From Bacteroidota bacterium (GTDB lineage: Bacteria; Bacteroidota; Bacteroidia; Bacteroidales; Prolixibacteraceae): DNA of 64,000 nucleotides. Made by a program: the position numbers and the translations under genes. The notes beneath the pieces are model-generated. The model did not search any database. It saw only the letters and a list, made by a program, of their open reading frames with translations, and had not been told where the DNA came from. The stretch covers positions 1-64,000 of the forward strand of contig JAJUGZ010000006.1 in NCBI GenBank assembly GCA_029265715.1, read 5' to 3'. Of this stretch, positions 17,461-26,155 are shown piece after piece (position 1 is the first letter of the stretch; each line of letters begins with the position of its first letter).

Positions 17461-19026
17461 CTATTTTTGCTTTTTTCGGTATAAACAGCACGCCGGAAGC
17501 TGGTTGTAAGCGTTGTCCGGTGCTTTGTATTTTTCGGTATCGTGACCTGCTGCGGCAACGGTTTTCTGAATATTATCCAGATTGGTTTTTGTGGGATCGA
17601 ACTGTACGTGCAGCATTTGCCGGTCGGCATCCCAATCTGCCGAAGTAACCCCGGAAACTGATTTTACGGCTGTTTCAATCCGCTCTTTGCACATATCGCA
17701 GTTTCCTGAAACATGCACCATCTGGAGGGCCTGATCAGTACCACTCATCCGATGACTTGAAGTCACCGGCTGGTTTATCATGCTTGGTTTTCCGGCCAAC
17801 TGGGCGGCAGCATCAACGGCAAAAGCGCCATTGGTCACAATTTCTTCGCCTTCCTGAAGCCCGTTCAGCACCACGTAAGCGTTGCTCAGCGCAGGGCCCA
17901 GTTCAATCTCGCGCATCCGGAATTCAGGTTCATCGGTTCCCGAAACTTTCACGTAAACGACCGAGCGGGGACCTGTCCACAAAACTGCCGATTGCGGGAT
18001 GACCAATTCCTCACGATATTCGGGCAACGCCGATGCAATTGTTCCGCGTACAAACATTTCAGGTTTAAGCCTGCCTCTTGGATTATCTGCTTCTACGCGC
18101 ACTTTTGCAACCCGTGTCGCCGGGTCAATAACCGGGTCAATAAAAGTTACTTTCCCTGAGAAAGCCTGTCCGGGAATCGATTCAACCGAAAAGGAAGCAG
18201 CATCGCCTTCTTTGATCCACGGAAGGTCGCTTTCGTAGGCATCCAGCAAAACCCACACGCGCGATAAATCGGCAACCTCAAACAAGGCAGCTCCCTGTTG
18301 CACGTAATCTCCCTGGTTGACCCGCTTGTTCAGAACCACCCCCGAAACATTTGCCCTGACATCGAATACCGGTTGCAGTTTCCCGCTTTTCTCAATGCCT
18401 GAAATCTGTTCGTCAGTCAGCTTCCATTGATGCAGTTTCTCGCGGGCTGCTTCGACTAAGTCCGGCTGGGGCGGGTTCAACAGCCTGGCCTGCAACAATT
18501 CTTCCTGAGCCGTAACCAAAGACGGTGAATAAATGCGGGCAATTACCCGGCCTTTTGCAACCAGCTCTCCGGTGAAGCTAACCAGCAGTTCTTCGATTCG
18601 TCCGGCGATATGGGCCGCCTGTGTTTTGAGTCGACGTTCGTCAACCTGAACTTTACCAGTCAGGCTGATTGATTTTTCGATATTTTGCCGGCCAACAAGG
18701 CTGGTCTGCACTTCGGCCAGCCTCATGCCATCTTCGGTCATATGAACGGCATCCGGGTTTGGTCCGGCTGTTACCGGTTGAAGCGGAATCAGATCCATCC
18801 CGCAAATGGGACACTGTCCCGGTTTGTCCATCCTGATTTGCGGGTGCATCGAGCAGGTCCAAATCTGATGTTCCGATTCGTCGTGTTGATGTTCCTGAAT
18901 GATCAATCCTTCCGGATTTTTGCTGTTTCCGGCGTTGTGAAAGAGGAACCATCCCAAAACCAATCCGCCTGCAATGAGTAACCCGGATTTGATCCACGTC
19001 TTTTGAAAACTATTTTTGTGTTTCAT
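17461..19026 (-). CDS. cusB: RND efflux periplasmic adaptor (CusB-like) with N-terminal metal-binding and C-terminal HMA domains
   Basis: 521 residues, longer than the usual 400 or so because of extra metal-binding parts. An N-terminal membrane anchor or signal is followed by a heavy-metal-binding motif (IWTCSMHPQIRMDKPGQCP, GMDLIPL), the membrane-fusion barrel-sandwich and beta-barrel domains (for example VRANVSGVVLNKRVNQGDYV), and a C-terminal HMA domain with GNCDMCKERIETAV. It links the inner-membrane pump to the TolC-like channel and can hand Cu(I)/Ag(I) to the pump. The C-terminal HMA is a paralogue of the neighbouring frameshifted gene. It lies 27 bp after the TolC-like gene in the same operon. 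Confidence 0.9.
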   Translation of the reverse strand: MKHKNSFQKTWIKSGLLIAGGLVLGWFLFHNAGNSKNPEGLIIQEHQHDESEHQIWTCSMHPQIRMDKPGQCPICGMDLIPLQPVTAGPNPDAVHMTEDGMRLAEVQTSLVGRQNIEKSISLTGKVQVDERRLKTQAAHIAGRIEELLVSFTGELVAKGRVIARIYSPSLVTAQEELLQARLLNPPQPDLVEAAREKLHQWKLTDEQISGIEKSGKLQPVFDVRANVSGVVLNKRVNQGDYVQQGAALFEVADLSRVWVLLDAYESDLPWIKEGDAASFSVESIPGQAFSGKVTFIDPVIDPATRVAKVRVEADNPRGRLKPEMFVRGTIASALPEYREELVIPQSAVLWTGPRSVVYVKVSGTDEPEFRMREIELGPALSNAYVVLNGLQEGEEIVTNGAFAVDAAAQLAGKPSMINQPVTSSHRMSGTDQALQMVHVSGNCDMCKERIETAVKSVSGVTSADWDADRQMLHVQFDPTKTNLDNIQKTVAAAGHDTEKYKAPDNAYNQLPACCLYRKKQK

Positions 19027-19053
19027 TTTTCTGATTTTATCTGTTGTAAAAAA

Positions 19054-20511
19054 TTAATCCATCCGGTTTTTCACCCCGGCCAGATATTGCAACTGGGCTT
19101 CGGCCACATTCAGGTCGGTCAGCGCCTGCAGTTTGTTCAGCCTGTACCCGAGCAGTTGTTCCTGCATGCGCAGAACTTCATCCATCGTGGTCTCTGACGC
19201 TGAAAAAGCGGTTGTCAGTAACCTTACACTGATTTGGGCCAACGCTGCCTGTTTTTGGTACAATTCTAACCGGCGGTTGGCATCATGGTATTGTTCAACC
19301 GTTTCCTGAAAAGCAACCTGCAATTCATTCCGTGTGTTTTGAAAAGCTTTTTCCGACGCTTCAATCCTGAATTCGGCTTCACGTTCCATCGTTTTGTATT
19401 TCCTGCTGAAAACCGGAATTGTGAACGAAACCATCGGCATTGCCATATCCTTGCCGTTCATCATCGATGTATTTCCGGCGCGTTTTTCAATCAGCATATA
19501 ATTGGCCCCGATGCCCAGCATCGGTTTGCCCATTTTCGAAGCCATCGCTTGCTGGGCCTGTCCGGCTGCTTTTTCGGCCAGGGTCATTTGCAGCATCGGG
19601 TTATTTTGCAGGCTGTCGCTGAGGATTTTGAGATCGGTTAACGGCCCGCCTGCGATCAGGCTGTCAGGGACAAAAACCGGGGATTCCGGCGAACGGTTCA
19701 GCAACCTGTTGAAACGGGTCGTTTCGGTGATCAGCTGATCTTTTTTAGCGGCCACACGGTTTTCCAGTTCGGCGATTTCCATCTGGACCCGCAGCACATC
19801 GACCATTCCGGAGCCCGGTTGCTTCATCGGGGAATTTCCGGCATTCATGGCCATCCTTCCGGAAAGAGGTGTAGAACTGCCATTCATTCCACCCATACCG
19901 CCTCCATTCGTGGACGAGGGTTCTGTTGGTGCGGCAGGCTGCGACATATTTGCCCCGGATGAATTAATTGCCTGCACGTTGGTGTAAGCCGATAATGCCA
20001 GTTTTTCCAAGGTCCGGAGCAATTCCATATTTTCATTCAGAATATCAATTTCCTTTTTCTTCTGATATATCCGGTACCACGAAGTTTTTACCTGTTTATA
20101 GGCCATATTTCGGGCGTCGCGGGCTTCTTCAAATTTCATGACAGCCATTTGAGAAGCCTCGTCTTTGGCGGCTTTCAGGGTTCCGAACCATGGAAACATC
20201 TGCATCAGGCGAATGCTGCTTACCTGGTTTCCTCCCGTCAGTTCCATTGGTTTCAGGTAAAAGCCAAGTTCGGCAGAAGGGTCGGGCAGGGCGCCTGCCT
20301 GCGGAACCTTTTCGAGGGCTTCCGAATATTCCAGGTATTTAGCCTGTAGCCCCGGATTGTGTTTGTCGGCCAACTCCAGATAAATGGAAAGCGAATCCTG
20401 TGCTTTCACTGAAAAAGATGCGATCAGCAACAGTAGGGAAAAGACAATTCGACAGAAAGGCAATTCACCTTGAGCTTTGATGCTTGATACGTTATACCTG
20501 GCACTATTCAT
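19054..20511 (-). CDS. TolC-family outer membrane efflux protein with Met/Gly-rich insertion
   Basis: 485 residues with a signal peptide (IVFSLLLLIASFSVKAQ) and two TolC-type repeats of long helices (for example ARNMAYKQVKTSWYRIYQKKKEI). An insertion near residues 155-215 is rich in Met, Gly, Ser and Pro (GGGMGGMNGSS, GRMAMNAGNS), as in methionine-rich copper sites. A second short Met cluster is NTSMMNGKDMAMPM. It forms the outer membrane channel of the copper/silver efflux system. Its first codons overlap the end of the pump gene by 8 bp, so translation is coupled. Confidence 0.88.
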   Translation of the reverse strand: MNSARYNVSSIKAQGELPFCRIVFSLLLLIASFSVKAQDSLSIYLELADKHNPGLQAKYLEYSEALEKVPQAGALPDPSAELGFYLKPMELTGGNQVSSIRLMQMFPWFGTLKAAKDEASQMAVMKFEEARDARNMAYKQVKTSWYRIYQKKKEIDILNENMELLRTLEKLALSAYTNVQAINSSGANMSQPAAPTEPSSTNGGGMGGMNGSSTPLSGRMAMNAGNSPMKQPGSGMVDVLRVQMEIAELENRVAAKKDQLITETTRFNRLLNRSPESPVFVPDSLIAGGPLTDLKILSDSLQNNPMLQMTLAEKAAGQAQQAMASKMGKPMLGIGANYMLIEKRAGNTSMMNGKDMAMPMVSFTIPVFSRKYKTMEREAEFRIEASEKAFQNTRNELQVAFQETVEQYHDANRRLELYQKQAALAQISVRLLTTAFSASETTMDEVLRMQEQLLGYRLNKLQALTDLNVAEAQLQYLAGVKNRMD

Positions 20512-23500
20512 GATTGTCCTCCTTTCCGTTACCTGTTGTTATTAAAGCCAGTCGTTTTTCTTTTCTCCGGACAGTCCCTTCGCGCCAAATGCTTTGAAGC
20601 ACCGGCACCACAAACATGGTCATGATCTGGATGATCATTCCTCCAAATGTCGGGATGGCCATGGGCACCATGATATCGGCGCCTTTTCCTGTTGAAGTGA
20701 GTACCGGCAACAATGCAATAATGGCGACTGCAGCCGTCATCATGGCCGGGCGTACGCGCTTTTCCCCGGCTTCAATTACCGCTTCGCGCACTTCGCGGAT
20801 GGTTGCCGGTTTGCGTTCTTCAAAAACCTGGTGGATGTAGGTTCCCATAATCACTCCATCGTCGGTGGCAATGCCGAACAAGGCAATAAACCCGACCCAG
20901 ACAGCGACGCTCAAATTGATGGTGTGCATCTGGAACAGGTCGCGCATGTTCATTCCGGCCAGCGAAAAATTCAGGAACCAGCCTTGCCCGTAAAGCCAAA
21001 GCATGATAAAACCCCCGGCAAACGCCACAAATACGCCGGAAAAATGGATTGAAGATGCCGTGATTGTTTTGAACTGAAAATAGAGCAGTAAAAACACCAA
21101 GATCAGGCTGATTGGTATTACGATGGCCAGCCGCCGGGTTGCCCGGACCTGCTGTTCGTAGTTTCCGGCGAACTTGTAACTGACACCGGCCGAAAGTTTA
21201 ATTTCTCCGGAGGCTAATTTCTCCTGAATGAATTTCTGTGCATTTTCTACCACATCCACTTCGGCCAGATCGGGGAGTTTGTCAAAAATGACATACCCGG
21301 TCAGGAACGTATTCTCGCTCCGGATCATTTGCGGGCCGCGGGTGTAGGAAATATCGGCCAGTTCGCCCAGCGGAACCTGTGTGCCGTTCATGGCCGGAAC
21401 CAGAATTTTCTTCAATTCTTCGGGGGTAGTCCGCAACTCGCGCGGATAACGTACCCGGACCGGGAATCGCCCGCGGCCTTCGACCGTTGTGGTCAGCGTC
21501 ATGCCGCCTATCGCTGCCTGAAGCACTTCCTGCACATCGTTGACCGACATGCCATAGCGGGCAATGGCCGGGCGGTCTAGTTTGATTTCGATATATGGCG
21601 CCCCCACAGCGCGGTCGTAAAAGACCGACGAAGGCACCACGCCCGGAGCCTCTTTCAGCAAACGCTCGAAATCGAGTCCGGCCTTTTCGATTGTTTCCAG
21701 ATCGGGGCCATATACTTTCAGACCCATGGGCGCCCGCATTCCGGTCGAAAGCATGATCAGACGGGTTTGGATAGGCTGCAATTTGGGAGCCGAAGTCAGG
21801 CCAGGCAAATTGGTCGCTTTCACAATCTCGTTCCAGATGTCGCCGGGAGATTTGATTTCTTTGCGCCACTGACGGAAATATTCGCCGTTTTTGTCCGGAA
21901 CCAGCAGCTTCGGGTCAATCTTCCGGAACCCGTCCCGTTCCGGGTTATAGGTCGTGCCGTCGGTCAGGACAAAACTATCATCCTTATCCACCTTAAACTG
22001 CATTCGGTGGCCATTTTCATCCAGGATATATTCAGGTTTGTAGTTAATCGTATTCTCAAACATTTGCACCGGCGCCGGATCAAGCGCAGAGTTTACACGG
22101 CCCCATTTCCCGACAGCCACATCCACCTCCGGAATAGCCATTAACCGTTTGTCTAAATCCTTCACGTAGTTCACGTTCTGCTCAATGCCGGCATGGGGCA
22201 TACTGGTCGGCATCAGCAGGAACGAACCTTCATTCAGGGCCGGCATAAATTCTTTTCCTACCCCGGGAAATGTCTTTGTGGCACTTTGCCAGAAAGTTGT
22301 CTGCCGGATGTTTTGGCCAACGGCGCCGATACCTTTTGCCACAAAACCGAACAGTTTATCGAAGCCAAGCCAGATATTGATTCCGAACAATACCGTGAAA
22401 ACCGGGATCAGCAAAAACTGCCATTTGTGCCGCAGGCACCAGCGCAAAACCTGTTCGTAGAAATGGATCATCGTCAGGAGCAACCCTAACACAAAAGCCA
22501 CAATACCGGTCACAAACAGGAAGTTTACCATAAGACTATTGTGTGCGCCCAAAGGCAGCCATTCCTTTGTCAGGAAGAAAATTGCAAACAACAGCGTTAT
22601 CCCGATGTTGATCATGTTGGGAATATTTTTCCGGGGCCCGGGCCAACGTGAGGCCAGTAAATTATTAATTCCGACAGCTGTCAAAGCCAGCGCCGGCCAG
22701 GTTTTCCATAAAATTACAGCAGCCAAACCTGCAACAATCAATCCTGAGTTCCAAACGCGGCTGATCCGTTTCTTGTCAAAACGGATTGAGAAAATGAGGT
22801 TGGCCAGCGTGGGCAATACAACAACTCCAAGCAGGAATGATGCTAACAGCGCGAAAGTTTTGGTGAAAGCCAACGGCCTGAACAGTTTTCCTTCGGAAGC
22901 CTGCATGGCAAATACCGGCAAAAAACTAACGATAGTTGTCAGCAAGGCAGTTGTAATGGCTGACGAAACCTCGGTCGTCGCATCAAAAATGACGGTTTTT
23001 AAATGCGCGCCTTTGGCATTTTTGTTCTCAGGCATTTCAAGATGCCTGATGATGTTTTCAACGAAGACAATCCCGACATCCACCATGACACCAATAGCAA
23101 TGGCAATACCGGAAAGAGCCACAATGTTGGCATCAACGCCAAACAGGCTCATGGCAATAAAAGTCATGAGTACGGTGACAGGCAAGAGGCTTGAAATCAG
23201 GATGGAAGCTCGCAGGTTGAAGACCAGCACAATGATCACGATGATGCTGATCAGGATTTCGTGCGAAAGAGCCGATTCCAGCGTGCCAATTGTTTCCTGA
23301 ATCAAGCCGGCCCGGTCGTAAAACGGTACAATAGTTACCTTCGAGACAGTTCCGTCGGGCAACACTTTCGACGGCAGCCCCGGGGCTATTTCGCTGATTT
23401 TGTTTTTGACATTTTGGATGACTTCCATCGGATTGGAACCGTAACGGGCAACCACGACTGCCCCTGCTGCTTCGGCGCCACTTTTGTCGAGCCCGCCACG

Positions 23501-24370
23501 GCGTGTGGCCGGTCCGAACGAAACGCGGGCGACATCTCCAACACGAACCGGGACATTGTTGCGAACGGCAACAACTGCCTGTTTCAGATCATCCGGGTTT
23601 TTTAAATATCCCAGGCCGCGTACCACGTATTCTACTTTGTTCAGTTCGATGGTTTCGGCGCCGATGTCAAGGTTGCTTTTTTTCACGGCCTGCATTACAT
23701 CCATTACGGTTACCCCCGAAGCTTTCAGTGCATCCGGATTGATATCGACCTGGTATTCTTTGACAAAACCGCCAATAGAAGCTACTTCGGACACGCCTTC
23801 GGCTGTTGCCAGCGAATACCGGACGTAATAATCCTGAATGGTTCGTAGCTCCTGCGGGTCCCAGCCTCCGGCGGGCTTTCCGGTTTTCGGGTCGCGGCCT
23901 TCCAGGGTGTACCAGAAAATCTGCCCAAGAGCTGTCGCATCAGGGCCCAGCGATGGCTGAACTCCCGCAGGCAATGTACCAGCCGGAAGCGAATTAAGCT
24001 TTTCGAGGATTCGAGACCGGCTCCAGTAAAATTCAACATTATCCTGAAAAATGATGTAAATGAACGACATACCAAGCATGGATGTGCTCCGGATGGTTTT
24101 TACGCCCGGAATGCCCAGTAAGGCCGATGTCAGCGGATAGGTGACCTGGTCTTCGATGTCGCGCGGCGACCGCCCCATCCATTCGGTGGCAACGATTTGT
24201 TGGTTATCGCCAATGTCGGGAATGGCATCCACCGGAACCGGGTCTCGGGGAAAAATACCCGTGTCCCGGTTAAATGGGGCTGTGATAATTCCCCAGGCCA
24301 CAAAGGCAACCAACGTAAGAATTGTTACCAGCCGGTTATCTAAAAAGAATCCGATTATTTTTGATAACAT
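20504..24370 (-). CDS. cusA: CusA/CzcA-family heavy-metal RND efflux pump
   Basis: 1288 residues, inner membrane proton-driven metal pump. Features: N-terminal first helix (LVTILTLVAFVAWGIITAPF), PDIGDNQQIVATEWMGRSP typical of heavy-metal RND pumps, the TM4 motif VMVDVGIVFVENIIRHLEM, and ATDDGVIMGTYIHQVFEE in the second half. The protein is about 240 residues longer than E. coli CusA. The extra length is a hydrophobic insertion around residues 540-700 (several added membrane segments) and an insert near 790-850. Such long forms are, from memory, common in Bacteroidota. Methionines in STGMRAPMGLK suggest monovalent copper or silver as substrate, as in CusA. Confidence 0.92.
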   Translation of the reverse strand: MLSKIIGFFLDNRLVTILTLVAFVAWGIITAPFNRDTGIFPRDPVPVDAIPDIGDNQQIVATEWMGRSPRDIEDQVTYPLTSALLGIPGVKTIRSTSMLGMSFIYIIFQDNVEFYWSRSRILEKLNSLPAGTLPAGVQPSLGPDATALGQIFWYTLEGRDPKTGKPAGGWDPQELRTIQDYYVRYSLATAEGVSEVASIGGFVKEYQVDINPDALKASGVTVMDVMQAVKKSNLDIGAETIELNKVEYVVRGLGYLKNPDDLKQAVVAVRNNVPVRVGDVARVSFGPATRRGGLDKSGAEAAGAVVVARYGSNPMEVIQNVKNKISEIAPGLPSKVLPDGTVSKVTIVPFYDRAGLIQETIGTLESALSHEILISIIVIIVLVFNLRASILISSLLPVTVLMTFIAMSLFGVDANIVALSGIAIAIGVMVDVGIVFVENIIRHLEMPENKNAKGAHLKTVIFDATTEVSSAITTALLTTIVSFLPVFAMQASEGKLFRPLAFTKTFALLASFLLGVVVLPTLANLIFSIRFDKKRISRVWNSGLIVAGLAAVILWKTWPALALTAVGINNLLASRWPGPRKNIPNMINIGITLLFAIFFLTKEWLPLGAHNSLMVNFLFVTGIVAFVLGLLLTMIHFYEQVLRWCLRHKWQFLLIPVFTVLFGINIWLGFDKLFGFVAKGIGAVGQNIRQTTFWQSATKTFPGVGKEFMPALNEGSFLLMPTSMPHAGIEQNVNYVKDLDKRLMAIPEVDVAVGKWGRVNSALDPAPVQMFENTINYKPEYILDENGHRMQFKVDKDDSFVLTDGTTYNPERDGFRKIDPKLLVPDKNGEYFRQWRKEIKSPGDIWNEIVKATNLPGLTSAPKLQPIQTRLIMLSTGMRAPMGLKVYGPDLETIEKAGLDFERLLKEAPGVVPSSVFYDRAVGAPYIEIKLDRPAIARYGMSVNDVQEVLQAAIGGMTLTTTVEGRGRFPVRVRYPRELRTTPEELKKILVPAMNGTQVPLGELADISYTRGPQMIRSENTFLTGYVIFDKLPDLAEVDVVENAQKFIQEKLASGEIKLSAGVSYKFAGNYEQQVRATRRLAIVIPISLILVFLLLYFQFKTITASSIHFSGVFVAFAGGFIMLWLYGQGWFLNFSLAGMNMRDLFQMHTINLSVAVWVGFIALFGIATDDGVIMGTYIHQVFEERKPATIREVREAVIEAGEKRVRPAMMTAAVAIIALLPVLTSTGKGADIMVPMAIPTFGGMIIQIMTMFVVPVLQSIWREGTVRRKEKRLALITTGNGKEDNHE

Positions 24371-24489
24371 ACCTTATTGATTATATGATTGAACCTGTTA
24401 GAAATGTTTGTATTTCGCTCAGGGCCCGAAGTTCCGGCGATTAAACAGTTCATCGTCAGGATGTATTCAGCAATACACCCTGATATCAA

Positions 24490-24885
24490 TCATAAAAGGT
24501 AGCTTTGACGCTCAGCCAGGCTGACTGAAAGAGCTTGCGGTGGCGGAGAATAAATATCCGGAAAGAGATTGGTATTTAAAGATTTAGGTTTCGGGATCAA
24601 AAAAACTGACGCCGGAAAATCCGGGATTTCGGTTCGAAAGACCGGCAAATGGTCGAGTATCACAGACGGGGTCACGTTTTCGTGGAGCTGAAACGTTTGG
24701 GTTTCATTCCGGCAGCAGCCATCCGTTTCGCAGGTACCCCCTTGGGAAGAACAACTGTGATGCGCTGCTACATTAAACGAAACTTCGACCAGATCTCCGC
24801 CACAGTAATGCCTCGATACCGAAAACCCCATGGACGATATCAGCAAAACCAGCGATACAATACTATGAAGAATGATTCTGATCAT
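24490..24885 (-). CDS. HYC_CC_PP-type small exported protein
   Basis: 131 residues. An N-terminal signal segment (IILHSIVSLVLLISSMGF) precedes a HYCGG motif, then clustered cysteines (HHSCSSQGGTCETDGCC) and a C-terminal SPPPQALSV stretch. These are the three hallmarks of the HYC_CC_PP family found near copper genes in Bacteroidota. The Cys/His clusters suggest metal binding in the periplasm. It lies between the HMA-AraC regulator and the pump gene in the efflux operon. No experimentally known function is known to me. Confidence 0.75.
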   Translation of the reverse strand: MIRIILHSIVSLVLLISSMGFSVSRHYCGGDLVEVSFNVAAHHSCSSQGGTCETDGCCRNETQTFQLHENVTPSVILDHLPVFRTEIPDFPASVFLIPKPKSLNTNLFPDIYSPPPQALSVSLAERQSYLL

Positions 24886-24979
24886 CTATCTGTTTAAGTA
24901 CAATTGCCTGTACAAATAAACGAATTGTAGCCGGGGAAAGTTTTATGCAATTTTGGGGAAAGTGTACATTTTTTTTGAC

Positions 24980-25579
24980 TCAGTTCTTGGGTGAAGGCTT
25001 GTGTGATGGATTAACCTGATCGATCGGGAGCCGTTCCTGATGTTCCAGGTTACGGAATTGAGAGGGAGAGTAGCCTGTTATCCGTTTAAACTGCGCAGAT
25101 AAATGTTGACTGCTGCTGTATCCCAGTTTATAGGCCATTTCGTTTATACTTAGCTCATCGTATATTAGCCACTCTTTGATTTTCTCAACCTTCTGGAGAA
25201 TGATGTATTTTTCGATTGTTATTCCTTCGTGCATTGAAAACATGGAGCTGAGGTAGGAATATTCATAGCCGGTAAATTTGGCAAGGTATGCCGAAATAGT
25301 TTGTCCTGGTGGTATTTTCTTATGATGGTGAATAATCGAGATTAATTCTGTTTTTATTACTTCAACAAGCCTGCTTTTACGGTCGAAAATAACCTCAAAC
25401 CCATGCTCATACAAATTCTGTCGAAGGATTTCCATCTGGGGCATTGCAATGCTTTCTGATAAATTTAGTTCGCCTAACCCGACTGAAGTAACAGGTAACC
25501 CAAGCTTTTCAGCTTCAGATTTCACTGTTTCCACGCACCGTGGGCAAACCATATTCTTTATCGAAATTTTAAATAGCAT
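24980..25579 (-). CDS. HMA-domain / AraC-type DNA-binding regulator
   Basis: 199 residues from the ATG at 25579, preceded by a purine-rich GAAGGGGGAA. The track ORF runs upstream through the ssrA promoter into the tmRNA gene and has no support. The N-terminal 70 residues form a heavy-metal-associated-like ferredoxin fold with MVCPRCVETVKSEAEKLGL, a CxxC metal site. The C-terminal 100 residues are an AraC helix-turn-helix domain (SINEMAYKLGYSSSQHLSAQFKRITGYSPSQFR). It most likely senses cytoplasmic Cu(I) or a similar ion and controls the efflux genes downstream. It heads the operon and is divergent from ssrA. Confidence 0.85.
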   Translation of the reverse strand: MLFKISIKNMVCPRCVETVKSEAEKLGLPVTSVGLGELNLSESIAMPQMEILRQNLYEHGFEVIFDRKSRLVEVIKTELISIIHHHKKIPPGQTISAYLAKFTGYEYSYLSSMFSMHEGITIEKYIILQKVEKIKEWLIYDELSINEMAYKLGYSSSQHLSAQFKRITGYSPSQFRNLEHQERLPIDQVNPSHKPSPKN

Positions 25580-25655
25580 TTCCCCCTTCTGAAAGCACTT
25601 AAAATTACTGATTGGATAATGTTTGCCCAAATATAAAGTAACTAAATTCAATAAA

Positions 25656-25688
25656 TTTTGCAGCAATATGCTAAAAAATGTAATTTTG
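25656..25688 (+). promoter_or_regulatory. Promoter of ssrA (Bacteroidota type)
   Basis: TTTTG at 25656-25660 and TAATTTTG at 25681-25688, 20 bases apart, match the -33 TTTG and -7 TAnnTTTG elements. The -7 element ends 14 bases before the 5' end of the mature tmRNA. Confidence 0.7.
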
Positions 25689-25702
25689 TAATCCCTTTTA
25701 CC

Positions 25703-26095
25703 GGGGCTGACTGGTTTTGACAGCGGGTAGAAGAGGTATGTAAGCATGTCGGGCCTTGATCGCACAGCCCGTTAATCTCGGCGTTCAAACAATAACTGGC
25801 GAAACAAATTACGCTCTTGCCGCTTAATCGAAGATTAGTAGATAAGCTATTCCGGCATCAGATGCTGGAACGAGACGTCACTCCGAAGGTCCGGCCTTCT
25901 TCCATTCGGGTTTAGTGGCGCAGCAATTGAAGGATAGCTTGCGGTTTGCTTCGGGCCAATAGCGAAACAACAGAAGCTAAGGTACCGGTCGGTGGCCCTG
26001 ATCCAGCCGGTACACGAAAACCAAGTCTGGGGATAAGCATGTAGAAAGCGTATTGCTTCCTCGTTTGGACGCGGGTTCGACTCCCGCCAGCTCCA
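25703..26095 (+). ncRNA. ssrA: Transfer-messenger RNA (tmRNA)
   Basis: The 5' GGGGCTGACTGG and the 3' CAGCTCC can form the tRNA-like acceptor stem, and the 3' end carries a T-arm (GCGGGTTCGACTCCCGC). The tag reading frame at 25798-25827 encodes GETNYALAA followed by TAA, ending in the usual ALAA degradation signal. The CCA end does not appear encoded (ACA follows), so it would be added after transcription. The RNA rescues ribosomes stalled on broken messages together with SmpB. Minus-strand ORFs drawn across it are antisense artefacts. Confidence 0.95.
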
Positions 26096-26097
26096 CA

Positions 26098-26143
26098 AAT
26101 CAAAAGAGACGAACTGTGCAAAAACAGTCGTCTCTTTTGATTT
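26098..26143. terminator. Hairpin terminator shared by ssrA and the convergent lipoprotein gene
   Basis: AAATCAAAAGAGACGA...and TCGTCTCTTTTGATTT form a long nearly perfect stem. It lies directly after ssrA and 13 bp from the stop of the minus-strand lipoprotein gene. Confidence 0.75.
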
Positions 26144-26155
26144 GTAGAAATTCAG

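Noticed and set aside
25580-25765. 62-residue extension of the HMA-AraC regulator
   Set aside because: It would read through the ssrA promoter and into tmRNA; the internal ATG has a purine-rich upstream site and starts the HMA fold.
25847-26121. Minus-strand ORFs of 69-83 residues reading WSWRESNPRPNEE
   Set aside because: They are antisense to the 3' half of the tmRNA gene, a well-known annotation artefact.
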